A stretch of 51,896 nt of DNA from Polyangia bacterium (GTDB taxonomy: Bacteria; Myxococcota_A; Polyangia; Polyangiales; Sandaracinaceae), in the NCBI GenBank assembly GCA_030426845.1, contig JAUHXR010000019.1, positions 1 through 51,896 on the forward strand. The letters run 5' to 3'. How positions within the stretch are numbered: position 1 is the first letter of the stretch; the number at the start of each line of letters is the position of its first letter. Of the stretch, positions 8,752-18,535 are shown in pieces. Both the position numbers and the translations under genes were made by a program. Below the pieces are notes generated by a model. It was given only the letters and a program-made list of their open reading frames with translations, made no database searches and was not told the origin of the DNA.

Positions 8752-10473
8752 CTACCCGATCCTCGGCGCGAAGCGCGACGACGTCGTCGCCCCGACGGCG
8801 GGCCAGGGCGCCTCGCCGAGAAGGTCGCAGTGGAGCCCGAAGCGCGCCGACCAGAGATGCTCGCAGCCCACGAACGCCCGCATGTCCGCGACGGCCGCGC
8901 AGAGCGCGTTGTGGGCCTGCATGGCCGCGTCCGAGAGGCTCACCGAGTCCGAGCTCGCGAGACCCAAGATCGTGCAGTCGGCCGCGGGGGCATCGCCGCC
9001 GGTCGAGGCCCCGAGGACCGCCGCGTTGGCCGGGGCGGCACGCGCGGCGGCCTGCGGAGCCGATGCGGCCTGGTTGACGACAAGTCGCTGCTGCGCCCCA
9101 TCCCAGCTCGCGGTGATGACGTAGGTGAGCCCCTGCACCATCACGGGACCCTTGAGGTCGTAGGTTGCGGCGCCGTTACGAAGCCGGAACACAGCTTGCC
9201 CCGATCCGTCGATGCGGAGGGCCCAGCCGCCGCCAGCGTCCTCGTGCTCGACGAGCGTGCAGGTCGCCGGGGCCCCGTCGATACGCACCATGACGGACCT
9301 CGTCATCGTGTCCGAGCCGATGAGCGGCGCCGCCGATGCCTGTACGTAGTAGGTCTCCGGCGTGAACCCGAGCTCACCCTCGGCGTTGGGCTGGAAGACC
9401 TCGATCGTGCCGACGTCGAGCTTCGGCGAGCCACTGTTAACGGTGACCTCCGCGCTGATGCGCAGCATCTCGAACACGCCGCCGGGCAGGCCGTCGACGG
9501 CGTCCAGGTCCTCGGCCGCGACCGTCGGACGAAGCAGAATGGTGGTCCACGACGACGAGAGCACCGACGCGGTGAGCGCGGAGCCGCCCTCGTCGGTGTC
9601 GACGTACAGGAAGGCCTTGTTGGCGCCGTCGCCGACGTCGTCGAAGCGCGCCTCGATCGCGACTACGACCTCGCCCGACGTCAGGTCGCCAGGCGCCCCG
9701 ATCGGCGCCTGGAGCGGGATCCCGAAGGGGAACAGTTCCGTCTTCGGGAAGCTCGAGGACACGTCGAGCACGATCGGGTGCTCGCGAGTGAGCGCGCGGA
9801 AGTAGCACTGCCGTCGCGCGTCCGCGTAGAGCACCGCATCGACGGCGCCGCGCGCCGACAGGTGACGCACGTCGAAGACCGGGGAGTTCGCTTCGCACGA
9901 GGCTGGCAGGACGGCCCGATCGGCGACGCCCAGAGCGAGCACCGAACGCGGCAGCTCCATGACCTGCACGAGGTCCACGTAGAGACCCACGATGTTGGCT
10001 TGCGCCGTAACGACGAGCTCGATCTCGCCGCCGCGCGCCGCGAGGTCGAAGCTCTGGAGGTCGAACGCGCGGAGGAGGTTGACGCGGCCGAGTGCGGCGT
10101 TCGCAACATTCACCAGGTCGATGCGCCAGCTACCGAAGGTCGTCGTGCCGTCGCTCGCCTCGAGATCGATGACACCGCCGAGCGTGGAGACGTCGGGCTC
10201 GCGGTGCCCGGTCACGAGGAGGGCGAACGCGAAGGCGCCCTCGCGCCACCACCCGCCGGACTCGGTCGTCAGCCGCGTGTCGAAGATCGTGGTCGGCGCC
10301 CCGGTTGGGATCTCGAGGCCGACGTGCGACGAGGGGCCAGGGCAGCCGCCGCGTGACTGAATCCAGTTGGCCAACGCGGCCGCGCCGCCCCACTCCTCGG
10401 CGCCAACGACGCGGGACGTGCGCACTCGATCGGGGACGCGTGAGCGCGCCTCGGGAGCCAACACATCAACCAC
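8752..10473 (-). CDS. Tail tip / receptor-binding candidate
   Basis: A 573-residue, beta-rich protein, the most distal large gene of the tail module. The C-terminal half (about residues 350-470) has strands resembling concanavalin-A-like/LamG folds, such as the YVITASWDGAQQRLVVN stretch, followed by an Ala-rich part and a Cys-containing tail. It starts at a GTG overlapping the previous gene's stop by 8 bp. Position and composition suggest a host-range protein; no database family is claimed. Confidence 0.55.
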   Translation of the reverse strand: MVDVLAPEARSRVPDRVRTSRVVGAEEWGGAAALANWIQSRGGCPGPSSHVGLEIPTGAPTTIFDTRLTTESGGWWREGAFAFALLVTGHREPDVSTLGGVIDLEASDGTTTFGSWRIDLVNVANAALGRVNLLRAFDLQSFDLAARGGEIELVVTAQANIVGLYVDLVQVMELPRSVLALGVADRAVLPASCEANSPVFDVRHLSARGAVDAVLYADARRQCYFRALTREHPIVLDVSSSFPKTELFPFGIPLQAPIGAPGDLTSGEVVVAIEARFDDVGDGANKAFLYVDTDEGGSALTASVLSSSWTTILLRPTVAAEDLDAVDGLPGGVFEMLRISAEVTVNSGSPKLDVGTIEVFQPNAEGELGFTPETYYVQASAAPLIGSDTMTRSVMVRIDGAPATCTLVEHEDAGGGWALRIDGSGQAVFRLRNGAATYDLKGPVMVQGLTYVITASWDGAQQRLVVNQAASAPQAAARAAPANAAVLGASTGGDAPAADCTILGLASSDSVSLSDAAMQAHNALCAAVADMRAFVGCEHLWSARFGLHCDLLGEAPWPAVGATTSSRFAPRIG

Positions 10474-11233
10474 CCTGCACCCCCACGAAGCCCTGCACGT
10501 GCAGCGCGCGCAGGAGAGGAAATAGCGCGGGCTCGCCGGGCCCCGCCGGGCCGAGGTTGGACGACGCCGCGACGCCGACCCCGACGCGCAGGACCCGCGT
10601 CGGGGCGGCGCTCGCGCCCGCGGGCGCGTTGGGGACAGAGAGCTCGGTCGTGGGCCACGCCGAGTCCGGGTCGAGGACCAGCTTGTTGGCGTAGGCGCCC
10701 GCGCCCCGCGTCGCCCCCGTCACCCGAGCGCCCACGTACCCAACGGACGCCGAGGTGAACTCCGACTGCCAGACGTGGTCCACCGGGCGCTCGTGCTCGA
10801 GCTCGGGATCGCCGTCCCACGGGTAGAGGAACACGCGGACGACGACGTCAGCCGCCGGGGGAGGCGCGAGGAGCTCGCCGCTCGCCACGCCCCACGCGGT
10901 CCAGAGCCGGAACTCGTAGCGCTCACCCGAACCGAAGACGGGCACGTCGATCACGCCGAACGGGGACGGCTCGAGCATGTACCAACCGCCGGCCGGCGTG
11001 CGGGCGACGAGCTCGTGGCGGGCAGTCGCCCATCGTCGAGGGTCGCCGGTGACCGTGAGCGCCTCATTGACCGGCTGCCAGCTCACGCGGACCTGCGCGA
11101 AGGAGTCGGCCTTGTGCAGGACGCCGTTGACCAAGCCGTCGCGGACGCGCTGAGCGCAGAGCGGGTCGTTCGCGCGGCGGTACAGGCTCGGCTCGAGCCG
11201 CACAAGTCCCCCAAGCGGGCTACGCGCGGTCAT
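10466..11233 (-). CDS. Distal tail protein, unassigned
   Basis: A 255-residue protein between the hub-like and receptor-binding-like proteins. It is rich in beta-strand-prone and Trp/Tyr segments and has a Gly/Ala/Pro-rich C-terminal third. I use the ATG at 11233; a TTG two codons upstream is also in frame. Its position in the tail operon suggests a tip or fibre-associated component. No motif was recognised. A plus-strand lipoprotein gene starts 36 bp from its start codon, in the opposite direction. Confidence 0.6.
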   Translation of the reverse strand: MTARSPLGGLVRLEPSLYRRANDPLCAQRVRDGLVNGVLHKADSFAQVRVSWQPVNEALTVTGDPRRWATARHELVARTPAGGWYMLEPSPFGVIDVPVFGSGERYEFRLWTAWGVASGELLAPPPAADVVVRVFLYPWDGDPELEHERPVDHVWQSEFTSASVGYVGARVTGATRGAGAYANKLVLDPDSAWPTTELSVPNAPAGASAAPTRVLRVGVGVAASSNLGPAGPGEPALFPLLRALHVQGFVGVQGG

Positions 11234-11268
11234 GTGCAAGCCGCCTTTCTGGGGCTATGTTGGTCGAC

Positions 11269-11619
11269 ATGAGGGCGACGGTGACCGCGATCGTGATGGG
11301 GCTGCTGGCGAGCGCGTGCGTGGCCGCGCCCGAGCCGATGTGCCCCGACCTGAGTCGGTGCTGGGAGTGCTTCGAGAACCGGCCCGACCAGACACCGCCG
11401 GACGACCCGGGGATCCCGCTGTGCTCGAGCTGTCAGGTCCCGCGGGGCGAGTGCCCCGAAGGTTGGGAGGCCGCCTGCGACATCGGCACGCCTGAGGAGC
11501 CGCAGTTCTGGGTGCCCTACTGCGTAGACGACGTTCTGCGCTGCGCGCGCCAGACCGGGCGCGAGCGGACCTACTTCGACGACCGCGTGCCGTTCTGCCG
11601 ACAGCGTCGGGCCGAGTAG
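11269..11619 (+). CDS. Cys-rich lipoprotein, antisense moron
   Basis: A 116-residue protein with a short signal peptide ending LLASAC (probable lipid cysteine), then about 95 residues with many cysteines in CxxC-like spacing (such as CWEC and CSSC). Its strand is opposite to the late operon around it and it fills exactly the 406-bp gap between the hub gene (ends 11640) and the next tail gene (starts 11233), so it needs its own promoter. This is the profile of a moron expressed from the prophage. The opposite-strand frame through the gap is Arg/His-rich and looks spurious. Confidence 0.65.
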   Translation: MRATVTAIVMGLLASACVAAPEPMCPDLSRCWECFENRPDQTPPDDPGIPLCSSCQVPRGECPEGWEAACDIGTPEEPQFWVPYCVDDVLRCARQTGRERTYFDDRVPFCRQRRAE

Positions 11620-11639
11620 CCGTATGTGCTGCTCGAGTT

Positions 11640-14423
11640 TCATGGTGCGAACACCAGCCGCGGAACAGGTCCGTCGGCGAACTCGATCTGACTCGATCGG
11701 TTGGCCTCATAAGCGAACTCGGCGAGGTTCTGGGCAGCCGAGTACTCCGTCGCCTTGCGGGCTCCCCAGGCCCACGTGAAGCCCGCGTGGGCCCAGGCTT
11801 GTTCGGTGGTGAAGGAGAGCTGGGTCGCCGCGACCGCGGTCACCGTAGCCGCGTGGAGGTCCGCGACCTTGTGGCCCCATCGGTAGACCTCGATCTCGTC
11901 GCCGACCTCCAAGAAGTCGGTCAGGTCGGTACCCGCCGGGAAGTAGCTCGCGAGGTCCACGTCCACCGTGAAGGGACCCGTTGTGCCCGAGGCGCCCGCG
12001 ATCGCCTCGCACTTCGCTCCGGGGGCGTAGCCGCCGTAGCGCACCCGCGAGAGCAACAACGTCAGCGTGCCGTAGCCGCGGTCGGGCTCCCATGACCGAC
12101 CGACCACGCGCGTGACGACCGAGGCCCCGGAGCCGCCCGCGCTGTTCGGCAGCTTCGACCAAGTCACGCCGACGACGTGGCCAGCGATCGCGTCGAAGAG
12201 CTCGAAGAGGACCTGGACGGTGAGGATGGCGTAGCGCTCGCCGAACGTCGCGAGGATGCGGTGGGCGCCTGCGATGCGCTGCCCGTCGTGCTCGGGCCGG
12301 CGCGGCGGATCGACGCTCTTCGGCTTCACCTCGAGCGTCCGGCCGCCGGGCACCCGCGAGAAACCGCGCTGCCAGCGGAAGTTCCACGGGCTGTTGCCGT
12401 GCTCGTCCTCGAGCGGGTCGTACTCGGTGAGGTGCAGGACGTGGTTGAAGATGCCGACCTGCGCCGGGTCGTACTGAAACCAGAACCCGTCGGTGACCAG
12501 CTGGTCGACGTCGACCGTCGCGTCGAGGAGCTCGACCGCGGACGGCGGACGCACGGCGCGGAAGCTGATGCGGCCCTCGAGGGAGAAGTGCGGGTAGCAG
12601 CCGAGGAGGCGGAGGTCCTGCTCGATGATCTCGCCGAGATCGAGCGTCTTGCCTGCGACGAAGGTGCGCTCGCGCAAGAGCGAGGACCCTGCGGCCGTCT
12701 CGCGCAGCTCTGCATCCCAGCCGGGCTCGAAGTCGTCGGGGCGCAGGTCGGGGGCGAGGCCGAGGTTCAGGAACTCGGCGCGATCGTCGAGGAGCTGCTG
12801 GATGAAGTCCGCGAGGCTGCCGCGCCGGACGTACTCGCGCATCACGCGGAAGGTCGGGGCGTTCTCGGCCGTGGCGACGACCAGGGCGGGCGCGCCCTCC
12901 TTGACGACGCGCGGAGCGCCGTCCGGCGCGAGGACCCCGCCGACCTCGCCCACCACGCTCGCGAGCCCCGAGAGCTCGCGGCTGACGTGGCGGGCCTGGG
13001 GCGTGGGATCGAGCTCGGGCCACTCCATCTGGAGCGCCGTCCGCCCCGCGATCATGACGGCCGGCGCGTTCAGCACGAGGCGGTTGTACTGGAGGGCGTA
13101 GCCCGTCCAGCCGGGCTTGAAGTTGGCCGCGTCGAAGATCCCGCTCGTGCTCTCGTACGTGTAGCGCGCGCCTGGGGCCGCGGGAGAGCGCTCGAAACCG
13201 AAGACGTAGCCGAGGCGCGGGAAGGTGCCGCCGCCGCCCGGCGCGAGCGGCCCGAGCGAGCCATCAGGCTGCCGGTAAAGGTTCGCGTACTCCCCGGTCG
13301 CGAGGACCTGATTCGTCGGCCGCTCGCCGCCGAGCTCGATGATGCTCGCGTCGTCCGGCGAGGCGCCGTCGATCACCGAGTCGACGCGCATCTCGATCCA
13401 CTTCGCTGAGGCGGCGGGGGCCTGGTAGACCAGCCCCCACGAGGCGCCGCGGGACTCCGCGCGTACGCCGCCCGTCGTCACCACGGACCAGCCCGCCCAG
13501 CTCGAGCTCTCGAGGTCGAGGAGGTGGTTGATCGCGGCCAGGAACTCGGCGCGGTTGTCGAACAGCCCGATGAGCTCGAAGCGCAGCTCGCTGAGGGGCG
13601 TGTCGGCAGCCTGCGGCTTCGAGCTCGTGTCGTACTCGCGCACCTCGATCCGAAGCCGCGTGGCCGGGCTGTAGTAGGCGCCGCGGAGCCCGAACTCGTC
13701 CGTGAGATCGGAGGCGAGATCGAACGCCCAGAGCCGACGGAGCGAGTCGACGGTCCAGGACCAGTGCTCACCATCCGTCGTCGGCTCGGTCGAACAGATG
13801 CCGGCCCAGACGCGCGTGCCGTCGCCCTGCAGGTCGTCGCCGGGCGCGTAGACGTACGCGTAGACGCGGCGACCCTCGAAGACGACCGGCCGATCGGTGA
13901 TCTCCGGCACGCTGAGGCGGTCGTCGGAGAGGATCGTGCTCGAACGGTAGTGGTACTGCGCAGCCTCGTTGTTGATCGACCAGAGCCCGCGCGTCAGCCC
14001 GCCGAAGCTCACGTCGTCGCGAGCCGAGTAGTGCATCGTCTCGGTGCCCATGTAGAGGACGCCCGAGGCCGGGAACGCCTCGGCGCCGGTCACCTCGATC
14101 GTGAGCTCGACGTCCGAAACGACGTCCTCGTTGAGGTAGGTGATCGCGGTCGGGTCCGCGTGGAACACCGGCAGTCCGACCTCATGGAGCACGCGGAGCT
14201 TGAAGCCGCTCGGCTCCCACTTCGCGAGGATCAGATCGATCGTCTCCGCGAACTTGAGGCCGTCCGTGAAGACGCCCGCGACACGGCGGACGTCGGTCGC
14301 GGTCGCGGGCTCGCGCTCCATCTCCTCGAGAGAGACGAACTGCGTTTGGATCCCGTCGAAGACGAAGCGCCAGGCGAGTGCGCCCGTCGCCGTCTCTTTC
14401 ACTCTGTCCCACGCGGCCGTCAT
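11640..14423 (-). CDS. Central tail hub / baseplate-like protein
   Basis: A 927-residue protein, the largest tail component after the tape measure in order. The size, the place directly after the distal tail protein and the beta-rich sequence with a mid-protein segment (about residues 480-640) resembling tail-associated hub proteins suggest the hub of a siphovirus-like tail tip. The ATG overlaps the previous gene's TGA (ATGA). No lytic domain was recognised in it. Function is inferred from synteny. Confidence 0.6.
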   Translation of the reverse strand: MTAAWDRVKETATGALAWRFVFDGIQTQFVSLEEMEREPATATDVRRVAGVFTDGLKFAETIDLILAKWEPSGFKLRVLHEVGLPVFHADPTAITYLNEDVVSDVELTIEVTGAEAFPASGVLYMGTETMHYSARDDVSFGGLTRGLWSINNEAAQYHYRSSTILSDDRLSVPEITDRPVVFEGRRVYAYVYAPGDDLQGDGTRVWAGICSTEPTTDGEHWSWTVDSLRRLWAFDLASDLTDEFGLRGAYYSPATRLRIEVREYDTSSKPQAADTPLSELRFELIGLFDNRAEFLAAINHLLDLESSSWAGWSVVTTGGVRAESRGASWGLVYQAPAASAKWIEMRVDSVIDGASPDDASIIELGGERPTNQVLATGEYANLYRQPDGSLGPLAPGGGGTFPRLGYVFGFERSPAAPGARYTYESTSGIFDAANFKPGWTGYALQYNRLVLNAPAVMIAGRTALQMEWPELDPTPQARHVSRELSGLASVVGEVGGVLAPDGAPRVVKEGAPALVVATAENAPTFRVMREYVRRGSLADFIQQLLDDRAEFLNLGLAPDLRPDDFEPGWDAELRETAAGSSLLRERTFVAGKTLDLGEIIEQDLRLLGCYPHFSLEGRISFRAVRPPSAVELLDATVDVDQLVTDGFWFQYDPAQVGIFNHVLHLTEYDPLEDEHGNSPWNFRWQRGFSRVPGGRTLEVKPKSVDPPRRPEHDGQRIAGAHRILATFGERYAILTVQVLFELFDAIAGHVVGVTWSKLPNSAGGSGASVVTRVVGRSWEPDRGYGTLTLLLSRVRYGGYAPGAKCEAIAGASGTTGPFTVDVDLASYFPAGTDLTDFLEVGDEIEVYRWGHKVADLHAATVTAVAATQLSFTTEQAWAHAGFTWAWGARKATEYSAAQNLAEFAYEANRSSQIEFADGPVPRLVFAP

Positions 14424-15832
14424 GGCATCTCGTAGAGGCCGCCGGGCGGATGCCACGTCACCGAGCCGGTGGCCGCGGAGGAGCCTGCCCCGAACGAGGT
14501 GCCGGCCGCGGGGATGAAACGCACCGTGAGGGATCCGGCCGTGCTCACGGTCAGCGCGATCGTCACCCGCCACCAGCCTGAGTTGCTGGGATGCGTTGCG
14601 GCGGTCGCCGACAGCGCGGCGAGCCCGCTTTGCGAACGGATCGTCGTGGCGCCCGTCTGGGTGTTGAGCTGGATGAACGCGTAGGCGCTCCCCCGGACGA
14701 CATGCAGCTCCGGGAAGCGAGACGTGATCGCGTCCTTCTTGACCGCGATCCGGACCTCGTACGGGGTCGCCGTGACGAGCGGCCACCCGGCAAAGACCCC
14801 GGTGTAGTACTCGGTCGCGATCGCGCTGTCGTCCGTGCTGAGCTCGGCCGCCGTGCCCCCGAACGGATCGGCCTGACCGCCGACGCTAGACGGACTGCTC
14901 GTCGGGGTCCACGAGGCGAGCACTGGAAGCGTGTCGCGCAGGGTTCCAGGATCGGCCGGCGGCTCCTCGACCGGGAGGACACGAGCGAGCAAGCGCGTCC
15001 GGTACTCGAGGGAGTACATCGGATAGTCGTCGGCGCCCGTGAACGTCGGCGAGAACACGAGCCCATCCGCGCGCATCTCGACCACCTCGGGAAGGCTGCT
15101 CGGATGGTCGTCGTCGACGCGGATCACGCACTTGTACGAGATCGCGTGATCCCACGCGTGCTGGTAGCTCCACGGGATCTGTTCCGTCGCCCGATACGCG
15201 TGCACCGGCGTGCCCGGCTCGTCGAAGGCGACCTCGCCGATCGAGCCGTCGTCCTCGCCCGCCTGAATCCAGTCCTTGTTGACCGCGCTGCGGAAGCGCG
15301 AGATCTGCCCGTAGAGCCCTCCGTCGGCCGGGGCGTCCGCGCTCACCCCCGCGTCGTAGCGGTCGGCCTTGACGCCCGTGCGGGCCATCGCGCCAGGCAG
15401 GATCACGAAGTACGGGCGCGCCGTAGAGGCGTGCGAGGCGGCGTCGAGCTCGGCTGCCGAGGAGAGGCCGAGGATCCGAGCGAGCCGCGGGCCGCCTGCG
15501 CCGACCGTGGCGTCGCGGAAGTCGAGCTGCACCGAGCCGTTGTCGTAGGCGATCGTGTACCAGGCGGGCGTCGTCGGATCGTAGGTGACCGTGTAGGCGC
15601 CCAGCCCGGCCGTGCGATCGTTGAGCTCGTCCTCGAGGACCGTCGCAAGGACCTCGAGCGACGCGATCCGCTTCGGCGTCGCGCCGCGGTGATCGACGGC
15701 GGACGCGACCGCGCGATGCACGAGCTCCCTGTCGGCCGCGATCGAGAGATCGAATGTGCCTCCGTCATCGGTCACCCGAACAGCGAGGGTGCCGAGTCGG
15801 ACGAGGTCGAAGCTGTACTCGAGGACCTCCAT
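14420..15832 (-). CDS. Distal tail (Dit-like) protein
   Basis: A 470-residue beta-rich protein immediately after the tape-measure gene, with which it shares an ATGA start-stop overlap. In siphoviruses this position encodes the distal tail protein joining tube to hub, sometimes with an extra carbohydrate-binding domain; the C-terminal 190 residues here (from about 280) may be such a jelly-roll-like extension. No diagnostic motif was seen, so the call rests on position and composition. Confidence 0.5.
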   Translation of the reverse strand: MEVLEYSFDLVRLGTLAVRVTDDGGTFDLSIAADRELVHRAVASAVDHRGATPKRIASLEVLATVLEDELNDRTAGLGAYTVTYDPTTPAWYTIAYDNGSVQLDFRDATVGAGGPRLARILGLSSAAELDAASHASTARPYFVILPGAMARTGVKADRYDAGVSADAPADGGLYGQISRFRSAVNKDWIQAGEDDGSIGEVAFDEPGTPVHAYRATEQIPWSYQHAWDHAISYKCVIRVDDDHPSSLPEVVEMRADGLVFSPTFTGADDYPMYSLEYRTRLLARVLPVEEPPADPGTLRDTLPVLASWTPTSSPSSVGGQADPFGGTAAELSTDDSAIATEYYTGVFAGWPLVTATPYEVRIAVKKDAITSRFPELHVVRGSAYAFIQLNTQTGATTIRSQSGLAALSATAATHPSNSGWWRVTIALTVSTAGSLTVRFIPAAGTSFGAGSSAATGSVTWHPPGGLYEMP

Positions 15833-17988
15833 CAGGCCGCGCGTCCCCAGCGACGCTGCTCGCTCTCGAGTCCGCGGCGGAACTCGCGGCCGAGCTCGGC
15901 GTAGGTCGCCGCGGTGACCATCGGTCCGCCGAACGTGATGTTGTAGGTGTCGCCACCGCCCCCGCCGCCGTTGTCGTTGCTGGGCTGCGGGCTCGCCGGA
16001 GACGATGCCTCGCCAGTGCCGGCCGCGCTCGACGCGCCCGCGCTCCCGGCCGCCAGACCGGCCGCGCCGCCGAAGGCCAGCGCAGCGACCGCGGTGTATG
16101 CGACGCCAGCGGCCGCGTGGGCCGCGGCACCCGCGTAGTTCATCGACGCCGCGTCGCCGACCGCCTTGGCGAACTCGAAGACCGCGAGCACCGTCGCCTG
16201 AGTGCCGATTGACCAGAGCGTGTCCTCGAGCATCCCCGCGAGGGCCTCGCCGAACGACTGCTCGCCCTTGAGGGCGGCCTTGGCGGCGCCCGCGAAGGCG
16301 TTCGCTACACCGCCGAGGAGAGAGTTCCCCATCTGCGCGGCCACGGCCTTGACGGCCATCCCCGCGGCCTCCATCGCGGAGACCTGCGCGGCGCCCGCGG
16401 CGCGGGCCGCCTCGTTCGCTTCGTTGAGGGCCTCGACGACACCATCGACCCCGCGGCGCCAGGAGTCGTGGAAGGCGGCCGCCGTCTCGGCCGCCGTGCG
16501 CGCGAGCTCCTTCTGGCGATCGATGAACTCCTGTTGCTTCTCGTTCGCCTCGTTGAAGGCGCGCGAGCGTGCGTCCAGGCCGGCATCCCACTGACCGAGC
16601 GCATGGCGGGCCGAGGAGACCGCGGCGGTCATCGCCCGATCCATCTTCGCGGCGACACGGGCGGCCGCCTCGGCGCCCTCCTGGGCCGCGAGCATGTCGG
16701 CGATCCGCTCCTCCGGCGATCGAAGGTCCGTCGAACCGCTGGAGCTCGAGCCGGCCGAGGGCACACGCGGCGGCCCTGTGGGCGCCGGCAACGCGCCGCT
16801 GCCGCCCCGAGGCCCCTCGGCCACCGCCGTACGAAGGTTGCGACTCAGCGTGTTCGAGAAGATGTCGCGAAGGCTCTCTGTCCCGCGAATGGACTGCGCC
16901 TGCTCACGCGTCCGCTGAAGCGCGGCGGCGAAGTCGAAGGTCCCGCTCGTGACCTCGCGCCACCCCTCGCCGATCAGCCGGAAGAAGCCGCGCCACCCTT
17001 CGATGGCGCGCCCGATGGCCACCGTGATCGTCTCGATTCCCGCGAGAGCTGCCGCCGTGAACCCGACGAAGATATCCTCGGTGGTGGAGGTCACGTCGCG
17101 CCAGGCGAGCGTCGCCTCGGACGATCCTGTGATGGCGCGCGCGAGATCGTCGAAGGCTGGGCCCATTTGCCGCGTGATGACGTCGGCGGCGCGCTGACTC
17201 TGGAGGTAGGCGTCTTCGAGGGCCACTCGAAAGCGCTGCACCGCGCCGCCCGCAGTATCGGCACCCGTCTCCATCTCGGCCGCCCGCTCGCGCAGCTGGG
17301 CCATTGCGGCGGAGAACTGCTGCGAACGGCTCGAGCTCGCGTCGACCTCGATCCCGAAGCGGCGCAAGGACTCCGCCGACAGCGACACGAGGCCCTCGCC
17401 GAGCTGCTCCATGGCCTGAGCGGCATCGCCACCGACCGCGGCCGCGTAGTCGGTCGCCACCTCGGCGACGCTCGCGAACTGCTCGTCGGTCAACTCGAGG
17501 CCGGACTGCATAAGCCGGTTGCGCGAGATCGCGAGATCCATCCGCGAGACCATGCCGCCGACCGCCGCCTGCGCCGCGTCCACCGAGCCCTGCATGCGAT
17601 TGAAGACGCCAACGCCGCGCTCCGTGGCGTTCGCAAAGATCGCGGCGGAGGAGGCGGCCGTGCCCAACGCGACCCCCGTGAGACGGGAGGCGGTCGCCAG
17701 CCCCTGCATGTCGATCTGGAAGCGCCGCGCCGCGCCGCCCCCCTTCTTGGCCTCATCCGCGAGCCCATCAGCAGCGTCCGCTGCGGCCCCGACAGCATCG
17801 CCGTACCCCTCGAGCGCGCCAACACCCTCGGCGAAGGCGAGCGCATCGGCGCGCGCGTCGACCATGGCCAACGCGAGCTCGTTGGCCTCGGCCTTGGCCT
17901 CCTCGAGCGCAGCAACGAAGGCGCGGACCTCCGCCTCGCCGTCGCCCCATCGCTCGGCAACGAGAACAACGCGCACCGGATCAGCCAT
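15832..17988 (-). CDS. Tail tape-measure protein
   Basis: A 718-residue, alanine-rich, mostly helical protein with coiled-coil stretches (around residues 20-75, 435-530) and a hydrophobic Gly/Ala segment near 590-660, the usual features of phage tape measures. It follows the tail chaperone frames, as expected for a tail-length determinant, and overlaps the upstream frame by 8 bp. The modest length suggests a fairly short non-contractile tail. Confidence 0.85.
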   Translation of the reverse strand: MADPVRVVLVAERWGDGEAEVRAFVAALEEAKAEANELALAMVDARADALAFAEGVGALEGYGDAVGAAADAADGLADEAKKGGGAARRFQIDMQGLATASRLTGVALGTAASSAAIFANATERGVGVFNRMQGSVDAAQAAVGGMVSRMDLAISRNRLMQSGLELTDEQFASVAEVATDYAAAVGGDAAQAMEQLGEGLVSLSAESLRRFGIEVDASSSRSQQFSAAMAQLRERAAEMETGADTAGGAVQRFRVALEDAYLQSQRAADVITRQMGPAFDDLARAITGSSEATLAWRDVTSTTEDIFVGFTAAALAGIETITVAIGRAIEGWRGFFRLIGEGWREVTSGTFDFAAALQRTREQAQSIRGTESLRDIFSNTLSRNLRTAVAEGPRGGSGALPAPTGPPRVPSAGSSSSGSTDLRSPEERIADMLAAQEGAEAAARVAAKMDRAMTAAVSSARHALGQWDAGLDARSRAFNEANEKQQEFIDRQKELARTAAETAAAFHDSWRRGVDGVVEALNEANEAARAAGAAQVSAMEAAGMAVKAVAAQMGNSLLGGVANAFAGAAKAALKGEQSFGEALAGMLEDTLWSIGTQATVLAVFEFAKAVGDAASMNYAGAAAHAAAGVAYTAVAALAFGGAAGLAAGSAGASSAAGTGEASSPASPQPSNDNGGGGGGDTYNITFGGPMVTAATYAELGREFRRGLESEQRRWGRAA

Positions 17989-18535
17989 GCCGTCGCCGCC
18001 TCCCCGGCCGGCGCTTCATGCTCACGAACCCGCCCGGACGTGACGCCGGACCTGAGCCACCGCCCGGCGGACCGTTCTTGGACTTGAGCCAGCGCTGCAC
18101 GAACCGATCACCGGCGGCGCGCGCGATCCGGAAGGTACGGAGCGCGTCGGTCACGAGCACCGGGGGATCATCCCCGAGGGTCGCCATGATGTAGTGCCCG
18201 TCGGCGTCGACCGAGAGCTCGAGCGCGTGCCTCACGAGCGGCGAGTAGAAGGAGCGCCAAGGACACGTCGGCGGGCGATGGCCGGTCACCGACGCGATCC
18301 TCTCGGCGTGACGCTCCACGGTGGCGGCCGGCGTACCGCCGACGCGGCTCCCCTTGCGGTGACTGCGGCCGTCGCAGTCGCAGCCCCACGCGGCCCGCAG
18401 GACCGCGAGAGCGCGAGGCCCCGCGTTGCCGCGCGACCCCTGCTGCTCCGGCGACAGTCGGCCCATCACGAGCCCGGCGGCGTCTCGTCGCCCTTCCTCT
18501 GCGCCGCACGCGGGGACGATCTCGGGATGTTCCAT
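17981..18535 (-). CDS. Tail assembly chaperone, downstream (T-like) frame
   Basis: This frame overlaps the end of the preceding chaperone gene and is offset by -1 from it. The part after an ATG at 18535 is 184 residues, but the frame is open upstream to the slippery heptamer at 18580-18586. A -1 shift there would fuse the first 147 residues of the upstream protein to 199 residues of this frame (346 in total), as in lambda G-GT. The sequence contains the CPWRSFYSPLVRHALELS stretch and a basic C-terminus, and ends inside the tape-measure start. Independent initiation cannot be excluded. Confidence 0.65.
   Translation of the reverse strand: MEHPEIVPACGAEEGRRDAAGLVMGRLSPEQQGSRGNAGPRALAVLRAAWGCDCDGRSHRKGSRVGGTPAATVERHAERIASVTGHRPPTCPWRSFYSPLVRHALELSVDADGHYIMATLGDDPPVLVTDALRTFRIARAAGDRFVQRWLKSKNGPPGGGSGPASRPGGFVSMKRRPGRRRRHG

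Noticed and set aside
9184-9192. CCGGAACAC, half of the late-promoter dyad
   Set aside because: The second arm is absent and it lies inside a tail gene far from any start.
11230-11643. Minus-strand 137-codon frame with ATGA overlaps on both sides
   Set aside because: Its product is Arg/His/Pro-rich and looks like an antisense translation, while the plus strand encodes a convincing signal-bearing Cys-rich lipoprotein.
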